NCBI GenBank assembly: GCA_964406105.1
Contig: CAYOQK010000024.1
Span: forward strand, 1 to 64,000
Length of the DNA stretch: 64,000 bases
Origin: WGAB01 sp964406105
GTDB lineage: Bacteria > Hydrothermota > Hydrothermia > WGAB01
Direction of reading: 5' to 3'
Shown: positions 16,289 to 25,224 of the stretch, piece after piece
Numbering within the stretch: the stretch's first letter is position 1
Layout of the letters: each line of letters begins with the position of its first letter
Position numbers and translations under genes: made by a program
The notes under the pieces: model-generated
What the model was told of the DNA's origin: nothing
Databases searched by the model: none
Seen by the model: the letters and a program-made list of their open reading frames with translations, nothing else

Positions 16289-17431
16289 ATGCCTGAGGTA
16301 GAGGTCATCCCCGTTCGCACCGCTGAGGAGCGGGAAGCCTTCCTGCGTTTGCCGTGGAAGATCTACCGAGGAGATCCCTACTGGGTGCCTCCCCTGCTTT
16401 CGGAGGAGCGAAAGCACATCAGTCCCCGCCACAACCCCTTTTTCCAGCATGCTGAGGTGGAGTTCTTTCTGGCCCTCAAGGGCGGCGAGCCCGTGGGCCG
16501 CATTGAGGCCCACATTGACCACAACTACAACGAGTTCCACGACGAACGCACGGGGCAGTTTGGTTTCTTTGAGAGCATTCCAGACCCCCGAGTGGCCCAT
16601 GCCCTGCTGGACGCCGTGGTGGAATGGCACCGCCAACGGGGGATGGAAACCCTGCTGGGCCCCCTGAGTTTCAGCACCAACGACATCGCCGGCCTCTTGG
16701 TGGAGGGATTCCGCGAACCCCCGGTGTTCCTCATGGCCTACAATCCCCCGTACTACCCGGACCTCTTGGAGTCCTATGGGCTCCAGAAGGCCAAGGACCT
16801 TTTGGCCTATCGCATTGACCTGGACGACCGCTTTTGGGTGCGGTCCCAACGCATCCTGGAGCGATTGGAACCCCTGATGCAGCGGGCCGCCGAACAGGGG
16901 TTTACCATCCGCGACATCAACCTAAGGGACTTCCACAACGAGGTGCGCCGCATCATGGCGATCTACAACGATGCGTGGTCGGCCAACTGGGGGTTCGTTC
17001 CCCTTACCGACGCAGAGATCTACCAGATCGCCTCGGACCTCAAACGCGTGGTGATCCCAGACCTGGCCAAGATCGTGGAACACCGGGGTACCCCTGTGGC
17101 CTTTGCGGTGGTACTGCCCGATCTCAATCAGGCCATCAAGCCCATGAACGGCCGATGGTTCCCCTTTGGGCTCTTCAAGTTCCTTTGGTACCGACGGAAA
17201 ATCCAAGGGGTTCGGGTGTTTACCCTGGGAATCCGTCGGGGGTACCGCAAACGCGGTGTGGACTCCATGCTGTACTACCACCTCGTAAAAACCGGCCAAA
17301 GGTACCGAAACCGCTATCGGTGGGTGGAGGTTTCCTGGCTGTTGGAAGACAATTACCTGATCCTCCGGGCCACCGAATTCATGGGGGGCTATCTGTACAA
17401 GCGATACCGGGTGTACCGCATGAACCTGTAG
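16289..17431 (+). CDS. GNAT-fold acyltransferase-like protein
   Basis: A 380-aa protein with an N-terminal RTAEEREAFLRLPWKIYRGDPYWVPPL block and repeated GNAT-like segments (EVEFFLALKGGEPVGRIEAHID; VFTLGIRRGYRKRGVDSMLYYHL). The second matches the acetyl-CoA pyrophosphate loop R/Q-x-x-G-x-G/A in a relaxed form (RRGYRKRG). The length fits a tandem GNAT protein found in many environmental bacteria. The substrate is unknown. GGGAGG lies 8 nt before the ATG. It precedes the thiamine-binding/ABC genes by 19 nt. Confidence 0.75.
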   Translation: MPEVEVIPVRTAEEREAFLRLPWKIYRGDPYWVPPLLSEERKHISPRHNPFFQHAEVEFFLALKGGEPVGRIEAHIDHNYNEFHDERTGQFGFFESIPDPRVAHALLDAVVEWHRQRGMETLLGPLSFSTNDIAGLLVEGFREPPVFLMAYNPPYYPDLLESYGLQKAKDLLAYRIDLDDRFWVRSQRILERLEPLMQRAAEQGFTIRDINLRDFHNEVRRIMAIYNDAWSANWGFVPLTDAEIYQIASDLKRVVIPDLAKIVEHRGTPVAFAVVLPDLNQAIKPMNGRWFPFGLFKFLWYRRKIQGVRVFTLGIRRGYRKRGVDSMLYYHLVKTGQRYRNRYRWVEVSWLLEDNYLILRATEFMGGYLYKRYRVYRMNL

Positions 17432-17450
17432 CAACCCAAGGAGGTGGGCC

Positions 17451-17768
17451 ATGCCCAAGGTGATGGCTGCAGTGAGCATCTCCCCCGTGGGAGAGGGGGT
17501 GAGCGTGAGCCGCTATGTGGCCGCTGCGCTGCGGGTGCTTCAAACCCAAAACCGGGTGGCGTACCAACTGGGCCCGATGTTCACCACCCTTTTGGGTGAA
17601 CCCGAAGATGTGTTCCAGATCATCCGCAAGATGCAGGAGGCGGTGTTCCAGGAGGGCGCGGTGCGCGTGTCCACCGTGATCAAAATGGACGAACGCCGCG
17701 ATAAAGACCTGACCTTTAACGGCAAGGTCAACGCCGTGCTCCGCCACTTGAAGGAGGAGGGCCCATGA
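17451..17768 (+). CDS. MTH1187-family thiamine-binding protein
   Basis: A 105-aa single-domain protein of the MTH1187/YkoF-like (formerly DUF77) family, in which small ferredoxin-fold tetramers bind thiamine. Typical are VSISPVGEGVSVSRYV at the start and the KMDERRDK region near the end. The length is normal. AGGAGG precedes the ATG. Its stop overlaps the start of the solute-binding protein (ATGA), so the protein may be a cytoplasmic ligand sensor for the transporter; this is inference. Confidence 0.85.
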   Translation: MPKVMAAVSISPVGEGVSVSRYVAAALRVLQTQNRVAYQLGPMFTTLLGEPEDVFQIIRKMQEAVFQEGAVRVSTVIKMDERRDKDLTFNGKVNAVLRHLKEEGP

Positions 17769-19018
17769 GGTGGCTCTTGCTGCTCGCAGCAACCCTGGGA
17801 GCGGAAGGGGTCACCCTGCGGATCGCCGGCCCCTCCACGGCGGTGGGCGGCATCGGCTACTGGGTAAAGGCAAAGGCAGAGGAATGGGCCCGCGCCACCG
17901 GCAACCGGGTGGAGTACATTGACACCCCGGCGGAAACCGATGCCCGCTTGGCCCTGTTCCAGCAGTACTGGGCCGCCCGAAGCCCCGACGTGGATGTGTA
18001 CACCATTGACGTCATCTGGCCGGGTATCGCCGCCCCCCACGCCTTGGACCTGAAGCCCTACTTCTCTCCGGCCTCCTTGGACAGTTTCTTTGTCGCTTAC
18101 GTACGGAACAACACCGTACACGGGAAACTCGTGGCCATCCCCTTTTATGCCGATGCGGGCTTGCTCTACTATCGCACCGATCTGCTGGAGAAATACGGCT
18201 TTTCCAGGCCTCCGGAAACATGGGACGAACTGGAACGCATGGCCGAACGCATCCAGCAAGGGGAACGGGCAGCGGGCAACCCCGACTTTTGGGGGTTCGT
18301 TTGGCAAGGGAAACGCTACGAAGGGCTCACCTGCAACGCCTTGGAGTGGATCGCTTCCCACGGCGGCGGCACCCTGCTGGACTCCACAGGGCGGGTAACC
18401 CTCCAGAACCCTCGGGCTCTTCAGGCCCTTCGGCGGGCCCGTCGCTGGATCGGCTGGATCACACCCCCAGGGGTAACCAACTACGCAGAGGAAGACAGCC
18501 GCAACGTTTGGCAAACCGGAAACGCCGCCTTCATGCGGAACTGGCCCTATGCGTACAACCTGGGGAATCAGCCCCAAAGCCCCATTCGGGGCAAGTTCCG
18601 GGTGACGGTGCTCCCCCGGGACACCGCCTCGGCCGGGCGACACGCCGCCACCCTCGGCGGCTGGCAACTCATGGTGTCGGCCTACTCTCGCCACCCTCAG
18701 GAGGCGGTGGATCTGGTGCGATACCTCACCTCGTACGAGGCTCAGCGGGAACGGTGCTTGGAACTCTCCCTGCTGCCCACCCGCCCTGCCGTGTACCAGG
18801 ACCCTGAGGTGTTGCAGGTGCGGCCCTGGTTCCGAGACGTGCTCCGGGTATTGGAGAACGCCGTGGCCCGGCCCTCTACCGTAATGGGTGCCCGGTACAA
18901 TCGGGTGTCGCAGGCCTTCTACTCGGCCGTGCATCGGGCCCTCACCGGGGAGGTATCGCCTGAGCGGGCCTTGCAAGAGGCCGAACGTCGGATCCGCCGA
19001 ATCCTTCAACGGCGATGA
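17765..19018 (+). CDS. ABC transporter solute-binding protein, sugar family (MalE/ThuE-like)
   Basis: A 417-aa extracellular binding protein of family 1. A short N-terminal hydrophobic stretch is the export signal, with no lipobox Cys. TWDELERMAERIQ, WQTGNAAFMRNWPYAYNL and ATLGGWQLMVSAYSRHPQEA are hallmarks of trehalose/maltose- and sugar-binding proteins. It delivers substrate to the two permeases downstream. The proximity of the thiamine-binding gene leaves the substrate open, but the family fit favours a sugar. Confidence 0.88.
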   Translation: MRWLLLLAATLGAEGVTLRIAGPSTAVGGIGYWVKAKAEEWARATGNRVEYIDTPAETDARLALFQQYWAARSPDVDVYTIDVIWPGIAAPHALDLKPYFSPASLDSFFVAYVRNNTVHGKLVAIPFYADAGLLYYRTDLLEKYGFSRPPETWDELERMAERIQQGERAAGNPDFWGFVWQGKRYEGLTCNALEWIASHGGGTLLDSTGRVTLQNPRALQALRRARRWIGWITPPGVTNYAEEDSRNVWQTGNAAFMRNWPYAYNLGNQPQSPIRGKFRVTVLPRDTASAGRHAATLGGWQLMVSAYSRHPQEAVDLVRYLTSYEAQRERCLELSLLPTRPAVYQDPEVLQVRPWFRDVLRVLENAVARPSTVMGARYNRVSQAFYSAVHRALTGEVSPERALQEAERRIRRILQRR

Positions 19019-19893
19019 ACCCTTTGGTGCGGCAGCGGGTGGCCTGGCTCTTCGTGCTCCCGGCCCTGGGGGTGTTCCTGCTGGTGGCCGCCTTTCCCCT
19101 TGCCCAGGTGGTGTTCCTGTCCTTTACCCAAGCCACCCTCGCAGCCACGGAACCCCTCCGCTTCGTGGGATTGGCCAATTACGTGGACCTGTTGTTCCAC
19201 GATCCGGACTTCCACCAGGCCCTGGTGACCACCCTTGTGTTCGCCGGGGTTTCGGTGGCCCTGGAAACCCTGTTGGGCCTGGCCATTGCCCTGCTCCTAA
19301 ACCAGCGGTTCCCCGGCCGGGGATGGGTGCGGGCGTTGGTGCTCCTGCCCTGGGCCATCCCCACGGTGGTCTCTGCCCAGATGTGGCGCTGGATGCTACA
19401 CGACATCTACGGGGTGATCAACCTCCTGGGGGTATCCCTGGGGGTACTGCCCCACAAGGTGGCCTGGCTCTCCCAGCCCGCCACTGCCCTGCCCACCCTG
19501 ATCCTGGTGGACGTTTGGAAAACCACCCCCTTCATGGTGCTCCTGCTCCTGGCCGGGCTGCAGGTGATCCCCCAAGAACTCTACGAGAGTGCCGCCATGG
19601 ATGGCGCTGGGGCCTGGCAGCGGTTCCGCCATATCACCCTGCCCCTGCTCCTGCCCATCTTGGTGGTGGCGGTGATCTTCCGAACCGTGGACGCCCTGCG
19701 GGTGTTTGACCTCGTGTATGTGATGACCGCAGGTGGCAGCCGCACCGAAACCCTGGCCGTTTACGCCCGCCGTGTGATCATTGACTTCCAAGAACTCGGC
19801 TACGGTTCCGCCCTGTCGGTGGTGATCCTCGCACTCATCCTGGCCTTTGCCGTGCTCTACGCCCGGCAGATGCGGGAGGAAGGCCTTGCGTAA
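19015..19893 (+). CDS. ABC sugar transporter permease (MalF-like)
   Basis: A 292-aa inner-membrane permease with six predicted segments. The EAA loop reads YESAAMDGAGAWQRFRHITLP (part), which docks the ATPase. Its ATG overlaps the stop of the binding protein. The N-terminus LFVLPALGVFLLVAAFPL is typical of this family. It pairs with the next permease. No ATPase gene lies in the cluster, so a shared MsmX/MalK-type ATPase encoded elsewhere is expected. Confidence 0.92.
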   Translation: MNPLVRQRVAWLFVLPALGVFLLVAAFPLAQVVFLSFTQATLAATEPLRFVGLANYVDLLFHDPDFHQALVTTLVFAGVSVALETLLGLAIALLLNQRFPGRGWVRALVLLPWAIPTVVSAQMWRWMLHDIYGVINLLGVSLGVLPHKVAWLSQPATALPTLILVDVWKTTPFMVLLLLAGLQVIPQELYESAAMDGAGAWQRFRHITLPLLLPILVVAVIFRTVDALRVFDLVYVMTAGGSRTETLAVYARRVIIDFQELGYGSALSVVILALILAFAVLYARQMREEGLA

Positions 19894-20725
19894 ACGAACG
19901 TGGATCCCTCGGATCGGGCTGGCCCTGGCCGTGGGCCTGGTGGTCTTGTACAGCGGCTTTCCCTTTTACTGGGCCGTGGTTTCCTCTCTGAAGCCCTCGG
20001 CCGCCCTTTTCACCCCACGGCTGGAACTTTGGCCCTCCGCCTGGACCCTGGAGCACTACCGCCAGGTGTTCCTGCAGGGCCGGTTCCTGCGGAACCTGTT
20101 GAACTCCGTGGTGGTGGCCGGAGGCACCACCCTCTTGGGCCTGCTGATAGGATCCCTGGCCGCCTATGCCCTGGGCCGCCTGCCTTTTCCACCCCGGCGG
20201 GCCGTGCTGTACCTGGTGCTTTCCATGAACGTGTTTCCCCACATCGCCATCCTCTCCGGGCTCTTTGTGCTCCTGCGATCGCTTCACCTGTTCAACACCC
20301 ATTTGGGGCTCATCCTGTCGTACCTGCTGTTTGTGCTTCCCCTCACCGTGTGGATCCTTACGCAGTACTTCCGGGCCCTGCCGCCGGAACTGGAGGAAGC
20401 CGCTCTGGTGGACGGTGCGGGGGTATTCCAAACCTACTGGAAAATCCTGCTGCCCTTGGCGGCACCTGGCATGGTGAGCACCGGGCTTTTGGGCTTTATG
20501 GCTGCGTGGAACGAGTTCCTGTTCGCCTTGACCTTTACGGTGGGCGACCGGGTGCGGACGGTGCCCGTGGCCATCGCCCTCTTTGGAGGAGCCAACCCCT
20601 ACGAAATCCCCTGGGGCTCCATCATGGCGGCCTCGGTGGTGGTCACGGTGCCCGTGGTGGTCCTGGTGCTCGTGTTCCAAAAACGCATCGTGGAGGGGCT
20701 CACCGCCGGCACCCTGAAGGGCTAA
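19886..20725 (+). CDS. ABC sugar transporter permease (MalG-like)
   Basis: A 279-aa permease. The EAA loop ELEEAALVDGAGVFQTYWKI and the C-terminal GLTAGTLKG are typical of MalG-type subunits. I chose a TTG start at 19886: GGAGG lies 6 nt upstream, it overlaps the previous gene by 8 nt, and the protein then starts with the usual basic residues before the first helix. The longer frame would use a GTG at 19847 without a site. Confidence 0.9.
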   Translation: MRKRTWIPRIGLALAVGLVVLYSGFPFYWAVVSSLKPSAALFTPRLELWPSAWTLEHYRQVFLQGRFLRNLLNSVVVAGGTTLLGLLIGSLAAYALGRLPFPPRRAVLYLVLSMNVFPHIAILSGLFVLLRSLHLFNTHLGLILSYLLFVLPLTVWILTQYFRALPPELEEAALVDGAGVFQTYWKILLPLAAPGMVSTGLLGFMAAWNEFLFALTFTVGDRVRTVPVAIALFGGANPYEIPWGSIMAASVVVTVPVVVLVLVFQKRIVEGLTAGTLKG

Positions 20726-20728
20726 CTG

Positions 20729-20757
20729 TTGACAGCACCCCGAAATGCCCCAATACT
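20729..20757 (+). promoter_or_regulatory. Promoter of the DOMON-like secreted protein
   Basis: A perfect TTGACA (20729-20734), a 17-nt spacer and AATACT (20752-20757). The ATG pair at 20792/20795 follows with AGGAGG at 20781-20786. It gives the last gene of the ABC cluster its own transcription start. Confidence 0.6.
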
Positions 20758-20791
20758 TGGCAAGATCTGGACGGCGAAACAGGAGGTTCCC

Positions 20792-21949
20792 ATGATGCGG
20801 GTTTTCCGTGGACTTGTGTTTCTGGCTTTGGTGTTGGCACCTTGGCCGGGCGCTTGGGCCCACCCGATCACCGTGGATGGTGATCCCTCGGATTGGATCG
20901 GCACCGCGCCTGGCCCCGATATGATGGCCTATTCCGCTCAGGAGTTCATCTGGACAGATAGCGAGGGCGACGACCTCGGAGACGGCGGCGACGCTCCCTA
21001 TGCCGCCGATCACCCAGGCCCCTACACCTATCCAGACACCTCGCTGTTCAGCGGCACCGAGGCCGATCTGTTGGAGTTCCGGTTCACCCTGGATCCCGAC
21101 ACCCCCTTCGTGTACGTTCTCGTGAAAATGGCTGGCTTCGCCTTCACCTGGCAGCCCATCGTGGCCATCATGGTGGATATGGACCACATTGTGGGCGCCG
21201 GCCAAACCTGGGTTCCCGCCAATGCAGACCTCAAGGTGCCCCGCGAAAACGCCTGGGAGTTTGCCATCCTGCTGAAGGACGGGGTGGTGATGGTGCAAGA
21301 CGCAGACTGGAACGAGATCACGGGCAGCAGTTACGCTGTGGCCAACCCGGACAACGGCTACATTGAGGCCGCCGTGGACGTTTCCCAGTGGCCCGATCCT
21401 CCGGATTCCCTGTGGCTCACCCTGGTGGTGGGCCTGGGCGACTTTGGCCATTTCCGCGAGGTGGACTCGGTATCCTCGGTTTGGATTGGTGGCGGGGGCG
21501 TGGGCCTGGGCGGCCAAGACACCGGCCGCTTCTGGGTGGACCCCGACGTGTACGATCTTGCCTTCGTGCCCGCCAGCGATCAGGCCAACGACCTGAACAC
21601 TTACTCGGACGGCACGGTGGACACCCTGCTGTACCCGGCCACGCTGCGGCCTACCACCGTGGCCGCCATAGACCTGGGCCAGTTGGCAGTGGCGGAAACG
21701 GGCACCCACGAATCCCCACCGCTCCGCATCCCCACGGTGGTGCAGGGTGTGCTCCGGATCCACCAGTTGCCCCAGGGAACCCAGAGCCTCACGGTGCTGG
21801 ATATCACCGGCCGAACGCTGCGCACGTGGTCGGTGGAGGGCCGCCGGAGCGTGGTGCTGGATATCCGCTCCTTGGGCAGTGGTGTGTACTTCCTCAGGGT
21901 TCAAGGGGAGCAAGACACACAAACGCTGAGGTTCCTTCAACTGCGGTAG
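20792..21949 (+). CDS. Secreted glucodextranase-type DOMON-like protein with T9SS-like C-terminus
   Basis: A 385-aa exported protein. After a signal peptide ending GAWA, the body (HPITVDGDPSDWIG, FTLDPDTPFVYVLVKMAG, PRENAWEFAILLKDG) matches the DOMON-like module found at the C-terminus of glucodextranases and in surface carbohydrate-binding proteins. The last 75 residues (TVLDITGRTLRTW...SGVYFLRVQG) form the sorting-type domain. The location directly after a sugar ABC importer suggests a role in capturing glycans for it. A strong terminator follows. Confidence 0.8.
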   Translation: MMRVFRGLVFLALVLAPWPGAWAHPITVDGDPSDWIGTAPGPDMMAYSAQEFIWTDSEGDDLGDGGDAPYAADHPGPYTYPDTSLFSGTEADLLEFRFTLDPDTPFVYVLVKMAGFAFTWQPIVAIMVDMDHIVGAGQTWVPANADLKVPRENAWEFAILLKDGVVMVQDADWNEITGSSYAVANPDNGYIEAAVDVSQWPDPPDSLWLTLVVGLGDFGHFREVDSVSSVWIGGGGVGLGGQDTGRFWVDPDVYDLAFVPASDQANDLNTYSDGTVDTLLYPATLRPTTVAAIDLGQLAVAETGTHESPPLRIPTVVQGVLRIHQLPQGTQSLTVLDITGRTLRTWSVEGRRSVVLDIRSLGSGVYFLRVQGEQDTQTLRFLQLR

Positions 21950-21967
21950 CGTAGGAGCGAGGGTTTT

Positions 21968-22010
21968 GCCGGCGGGCCCCGCGCGCACGCGCGGGGCCCG
22001 CCGGCTTTTT
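21968..22010 (+). terminator. Strong intrinsic terminator
   Basis: An 18-bp GC-rich stem (left arm 21968-21985, right arm 21988-22005) is followed directly by TTTTT (22006-22010). It ends the rightward ABC cluster. The T-run overlaps the stop codon of the convergent uppP, so the hairpin may also stop leftward transcription, though without a T-run on that side. Confidence 0.92.
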
Positions 22011-22755
22011 AGAACCAAAACCAGCAGAAGAGGGCCACCAACAACGTGTACACCCCAAACCAATGCAACTTCCGGGCGATCACCACCCCCCGAAGCCACC
22101 ACAACGCCAGGATCCCGGTGATCAAGGCCGTGCCAAAGGCCACGAGTTCTGGCCTCCCCAGCACCATCCCACCTTCTGCGAATTTGAGCACCACGGCCCC
22201 GGCCACCGCCGGCAGCAGCATCAGAAACGAAAAGGTGAAGGCCTCGGCAGGCGCGATCCCCAAAAGCAAAGCCACAGAGATGGTGGTGCCCGAACGCGAC
22301 ACTCCAGGGAACAATGCCAACACCTGTGCCAATCCAATCAGGAAGGCGGCCCCCAGGGTTACCGGTCGGCTCCCCTTCCGCCAATTGGAGGCCCACAGCA
22401 GCAGGGTGGTGAGAAGGAAAAAGGCCGGTAGGCTCTCAGGCCGATCAAAGTAGGCCTCCAGGGGCTTCTCAAAGAGCAGGCCCGCAAAGGCAGCGGGAAG
22501 GGTGGCCACCACCACCAGGGTTAGAGGCCAACGGGTCCAGGGGCCGCGAAACCGAAAGAGTTGCCCCACCCGTTTCCAAAGCACCACCACCACAGCCAAG
22601 GCCGTGGCCAGGTGAACGGTGATCTCCAGGCCGATGCCCGGAGGGTTCCAACGGAACAGGCTTTGGAACAGCACCAAGTGTCCAGAACTGGACACCGGAA
22701 GAAACTCGGTGATCCCCTGCACCACCCCCAACAGAGCGGCGTTCCACAGGTTCAT
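22009..22755 (-). CDS. uppP: Undecaprenyl-diphosphatase UppP/BacA
   Basis: A 248-aa membrane phosphatase recycling undecaprenyl diphosphate for peptidoglycan and other envelope polymers. The signature GVVQGITEFLPVSSSGHL (10-27; E17, S22-S24, H26) and PGVSRSGTT are intact. It is the last gene of a leftward operon and overlaps the MerR-like gene by 4 nt. Confidence 0.96.
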   Translation of the reverse strand: MNLWNAALLGVVQGITEFLPVSSSGHLVLFQSLFRWNPPGIGLEITVHLATALAVVVVLWKRVGQLFRFRGPWTRWPLTLVVVATLPAAFAGLLFEKPLEAYFDRPESLPAFFLLTTLLLWASNWRKGSRPVTLGAAFLIGLAQVLALFPGVSRSGTTISVALLLGIAPAEAFTFSFLMLLPAVAGAVVLKFAEGGMVLGRPELVAFGTALITGILALWWLRGVVIARKLHWFGVYTLLVALFCWFWF

Positions 22756-23099
22756 TCGCTGTGTTCTCCTTTCTCCAGCACCTGCTGGATTCGCTCGCGG
22801 AGGTGTCGGATCCGCTGCAAAAGCTCCACAAGGCCCTCATGAATTTCCTCTCGGAAGGGTTCTGGGGCCTGTTTCGTGGTCTGCGATGCAAGGTATGCCG
22901 CCACTTCCCGAAGGGGCACCTGCTGCTCGGTCATGATCCGGCGGGCTTGCAGCACCAGATCCAGGTCGCGGCGGGTGTAGAGCTTGCGGCCGCCCCGGGT
23001 GCGGAGCTTCAAGGGCAGGTAGCGCTCCCATGTTTTGAGGGTGTCAGGCGACACCCCCACGATGCGGGCCACCTCCCGGCGGGTGAAGTAGAGTTTCAT
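22752..23099 (-). CDS. MerR-type HTH protein
   Basis: A 115-aa protein. Residues 1-70 form a MerR winged helix (YFTRREVARIVGVSPDTLKTWER, RDLDLVLQARRI). Residues 75-115 form a coiled coil. There is no effector domain, so it resembles the small HspR/RacA-like MerR proteins. It is coupled by ATGA to genes on both sides. Its targets are unknown. Confidence 0.88.
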   Translation of the reverse strand: MKLYFTRREVARIVGVSPDTLKTWERYLPLKLRTRGGRKLYTRRDLDLVLQARRIMTEQQVPLREVAAYLASQTTKQAPEPFREEIHEGLVELLQRIRHLRERIQQVLEKGEHSE

Positions 23100-23356
23100 G
23101 GTTCTTCCACCTCGGCCAGCAGTTCCAAGGCTTCGTCCACCTGGCTCTCAGGCACTTGGATCCGCACCTGTCCCAGTCCATCCACGGTAAAACCGTAGAT
23201 CTTGCCCAGGGCTTCGTAGTCCAAGTGAACCAAAAGGTCGTGGCTTTCCAAGTAGCCCTTTACGATTTGGGCTTCTGCTAAGCCGTACACCACCTTCACC
23301 GTCACCCATCGTTCCGGCCCTTGGGGCTCTTTATGGGCCTCGGTTTCCACGGGCAT
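23096..23356 (-). CDS. DUF2007 small protein
   Basis: An 86-aa protein. VKVVYGLAEAQIVKGYLESHD and RIQVPESQVDEALELL match DUF2007, a family of PII-fold-like small proteins with a suggested signalling role and no proven function. It overlaps the MerR-like gene by 4 nt and lies 6 nt after the HD-domain gene. Confidence 0.8.
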   Translation of the reverse strand: MPVETEAHKEPQGPERWVTVKVVYGLAEAQIVKGYLESHDLLVHLDYEALGKIYGFTVDGLGQVRIQVPESQVDEALELLAEVEEP

Positions 23357-23362
23357 GGTGCT

Positions 23363-23911
23363 CTACAACCCAAGGTCCTGGTGGATGCCCTTCATGGCCT
23401 CCAGGCACTCGGTGAGGAAGGTGTCCAGGTCCAAACCGGTGGCCTCAATGCTTCGGATCTGATTCCGGTCAGCGCCGCGGGCAAACCGTTTTTCCTTGAA
23501 CCTGCGTTTCATGAAGCCCAGGTCCAAGGCAGCCAGGCGCCTTTCCGGATGCATGAGGGCACAGGCAACGATGAAGCCGGTGGTGGGGTCTACCGCGTAC
23601 AGCACTCGCTCCATGGGGGTTTCCAGCGGTTTCTTCTCGGCATGGGCCAGGATGGCGTTGAGGATTTCCGGATCGTGGAATCCCAGATCCCGAAGGATTC
23701 GCACGGTTTCGTGGGCGTGGCGGGCGAAATCCTCCTTGGTGAGTTCGTAGTCCAGATCGTGCAGCAGGCCAGCCAGTTCCCAGCGGTCAGGATCGCCGCC
23801 GAAACGGGGGGCCAGGCGGCGCATGCAGGCCCCGGTGGCCAGCACGTGTTTCACCAGATTTTCGGTGTTCAGGTACTGCCGAACCAGTTGAAGGGCCTCT
23901 TGCCGTGTCAT
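23363..23911 (-). CDS. HD-domain phosphohydrolase-like protein
   Basis: A 182-aa HD protein. The metal site is visible as H22, H51-D52 (AGLLHDLDYE), then H-A-H in DFARHAHETV and H in AILAHAE, which gives the HD-GYP-independent small HD arrangement seen in predicted HDIG hydrolases. Substrates may be nucleotides; none can be assigned. The ATG at 23911 has GAGGAGG 6 nt upstream. It follows the DUF4139 gene by 11 nt. Confidence 0.85.
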   Translation of the reverse strand: MTRQEALQLVRQYLNTENLVKHVLATGACMRRLAPRFGGDPDRWELAGLLHDLDYELTKEDFARHAHETVRILRDLGFHDPEILNAILAHAEKKPLETPMERVLYAVDPTTGFIVACALMHPERRLAALDLGFMKRRFKEKRFARGADRNQIRSIEATGLDLDTFLTECLEAMKGIHQDLGL

Positions 23912-23922
23912 CTCAAACCTCC

Positions 23923-25191
23923 TCAACGGCGATACTGGAGGGTGTAGGTGAGCACGGTTTTCCCGTGGGCCGGGATTTCCACCCGGAACTCCAGTTGCCG
24001 CGCCCGTTTCCGAACCGGAGGCACCGGGTGCGAGGCCACAAGCTCATAGCCCCGTGGGACATCCCGGATCACCCGAACGGTGCAAGGCTCGGATTTAAAG
24101 TTCCATAGGGTGATCTGCCAGGTGCTCTGCCACAGGGACCCTCCCACCCGCTGGTCTTCCACCAGCGCCTCTCGGGCTTTGAGGTCAAAGGCGTTGCCCA
24201 GGTCCAGGCGCAGGGTATCGCCCGCAGGGGTGTGGGGGATCCGGGCTTCGCCCACCAGCACCGCATGCTCCTGGTGTTCTTGGTACACCTGAACGATGCC
24301 CGCAGGCATGGGCTTGTCGGGAACCCGGAACACCAAGGTCCAGGTGATCTGTTCTCCTCGGGTGTATCGGTACTCCTGGCGGAGGGGCACTCCCTGCACA
24401 GTCCACAGGGGAATCTGAAGGTCGGCCTGAGCAGGCAGGGTGTGGGTCCCGGGCACAGTGTACAGGTGGTACTCGGCAAAGGGCATCTCAGCGGGTGCCC
24501 CCAGAGCCTTCACGCCCCGCGCCTCGGGGGCGAGTGCTCCGAATTCCACTGGGGGCCCTACGCGGCGCACCTGGCCAGACACCAGCGCCAGCGATGCGTC
24601 CTCAAAGGTGTGATCCGTGCGGTTAGAGAGCCACACGAATCCCTGGAGGTCCAAACGATCCGAACGGTTCAGTATCGCCCGATACCGAGCCTGCCAGGAG
24701 ATCCCAGCGGTGTGATACGTAAGGAGGCCGTGGTGGGTGCCTGCGCGATCCGCCCGGACCGTCGCCTCCAGCAGGGGCACCTGGGGACCCGCCGGAGACG
24801 GCCCCTCCAGCCTGAGGAGGTGTTCGCGGGGAATCACGGAAACGCCGCGGTCGGTTTGAAGAACCAGCCCATTGGGAGCAACCTGGAGCAGTTTTCCCTG
24901 CACCACCTCGTTGTCCTTCAGCACTGCGGTTACCTGGTGGCCCACAAATTGGTCCGCCCACCGTTGTGGATCGGTCAGGCCCCGGTGGTACGTGAGGGCC
25001 AGCACCTGGGCGTGGGGCAGGGACAGGGAAACGGTGTGGGGGTCCAAGGTGTTTGGAAGATCTGCGATCCTTAGGGTTTGCACACCGCTATTGAGGGAGA
25101 ACACCCGGCTTTCCTCCACCACGGCCAGGTCCGATTCGTACACGGTCAGGTGCATCCCGGCCACCAGGGCCAGGCTGAGCCACAGGCCCAT
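23923..25191 (-). CDS. Exported DUF4139 family protein
   Basis: A 422-aa protein with a short N-terminal signal sequence. TVYESDLAVVEESR, HHGLLTYHTAGISWQARYRAIL and the C-terminal EFRVEIPAHGKTVLTYTLQYR are typical of DUF4139, beta-rich envelope proteins of unknown function that are frequent in candidate phyla. The ribosome-binding site GGAGGAGGGG is strong. It lies 33 nt after the cDPGS-like gene. Confidence 0.82.
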   Translation of the reverse strand: MGLWLSLALVAGMHLTVYESDLAVVEESRVFSLNSGVQTLRIADLPNTLDPHTVSLSLPHAQVLALTYHRGLTDPQRWADQFVGHQVTAVLKDNEVVQGKLLQVAPNGLVLQTDRGVSVIPREHLLRLEGPSPAGPQVPLLEATVRADRAGTHHGLLTYHTAGISWQARYRAILNRSDRLDLQGFVWLSNRTDHTFEDASLALVSGQVRRVGPPVEFGALAPEARGVKALGAPAEMPFAEYHLYTVPGTHTLPAQADLQIPLWTVQGVPLRQEYRYTRGEQITWTLVFRVPDKPMPAGIVQVYQEHQEHAVLVGEARIPHTPAGDTLRLDLGNAFDLKAREALVEDQRVGGSLWQSTWQITLWNFKSEPCTVRVIRDVPRGYELVASHPVPPVRKRARQLEFRVEIPAHGKTVLTYTLQYRR

Positions 25192-25224
25192 GTTCCCCTC
25201 CTCCCTCCGCGGCTGCGGAGGCGG

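Noticed and set aside
17432..17450. TPP riboswitch before the thiamine-binding gene
   Set aside because: The gap after the GNAT gene is 19 nt, too short, and no TPP-type conserved elements are present.
19835..22396. 853-codon open frame on the minus strand
   Set aside because: It is antisense to two ABC permease genes, the DOMON gene and part of uppP, crosses the strong terminator at 21968, and its translation is His/Gly/Gln-rich low-complexity sequence typical of GC-rich shadow frames.
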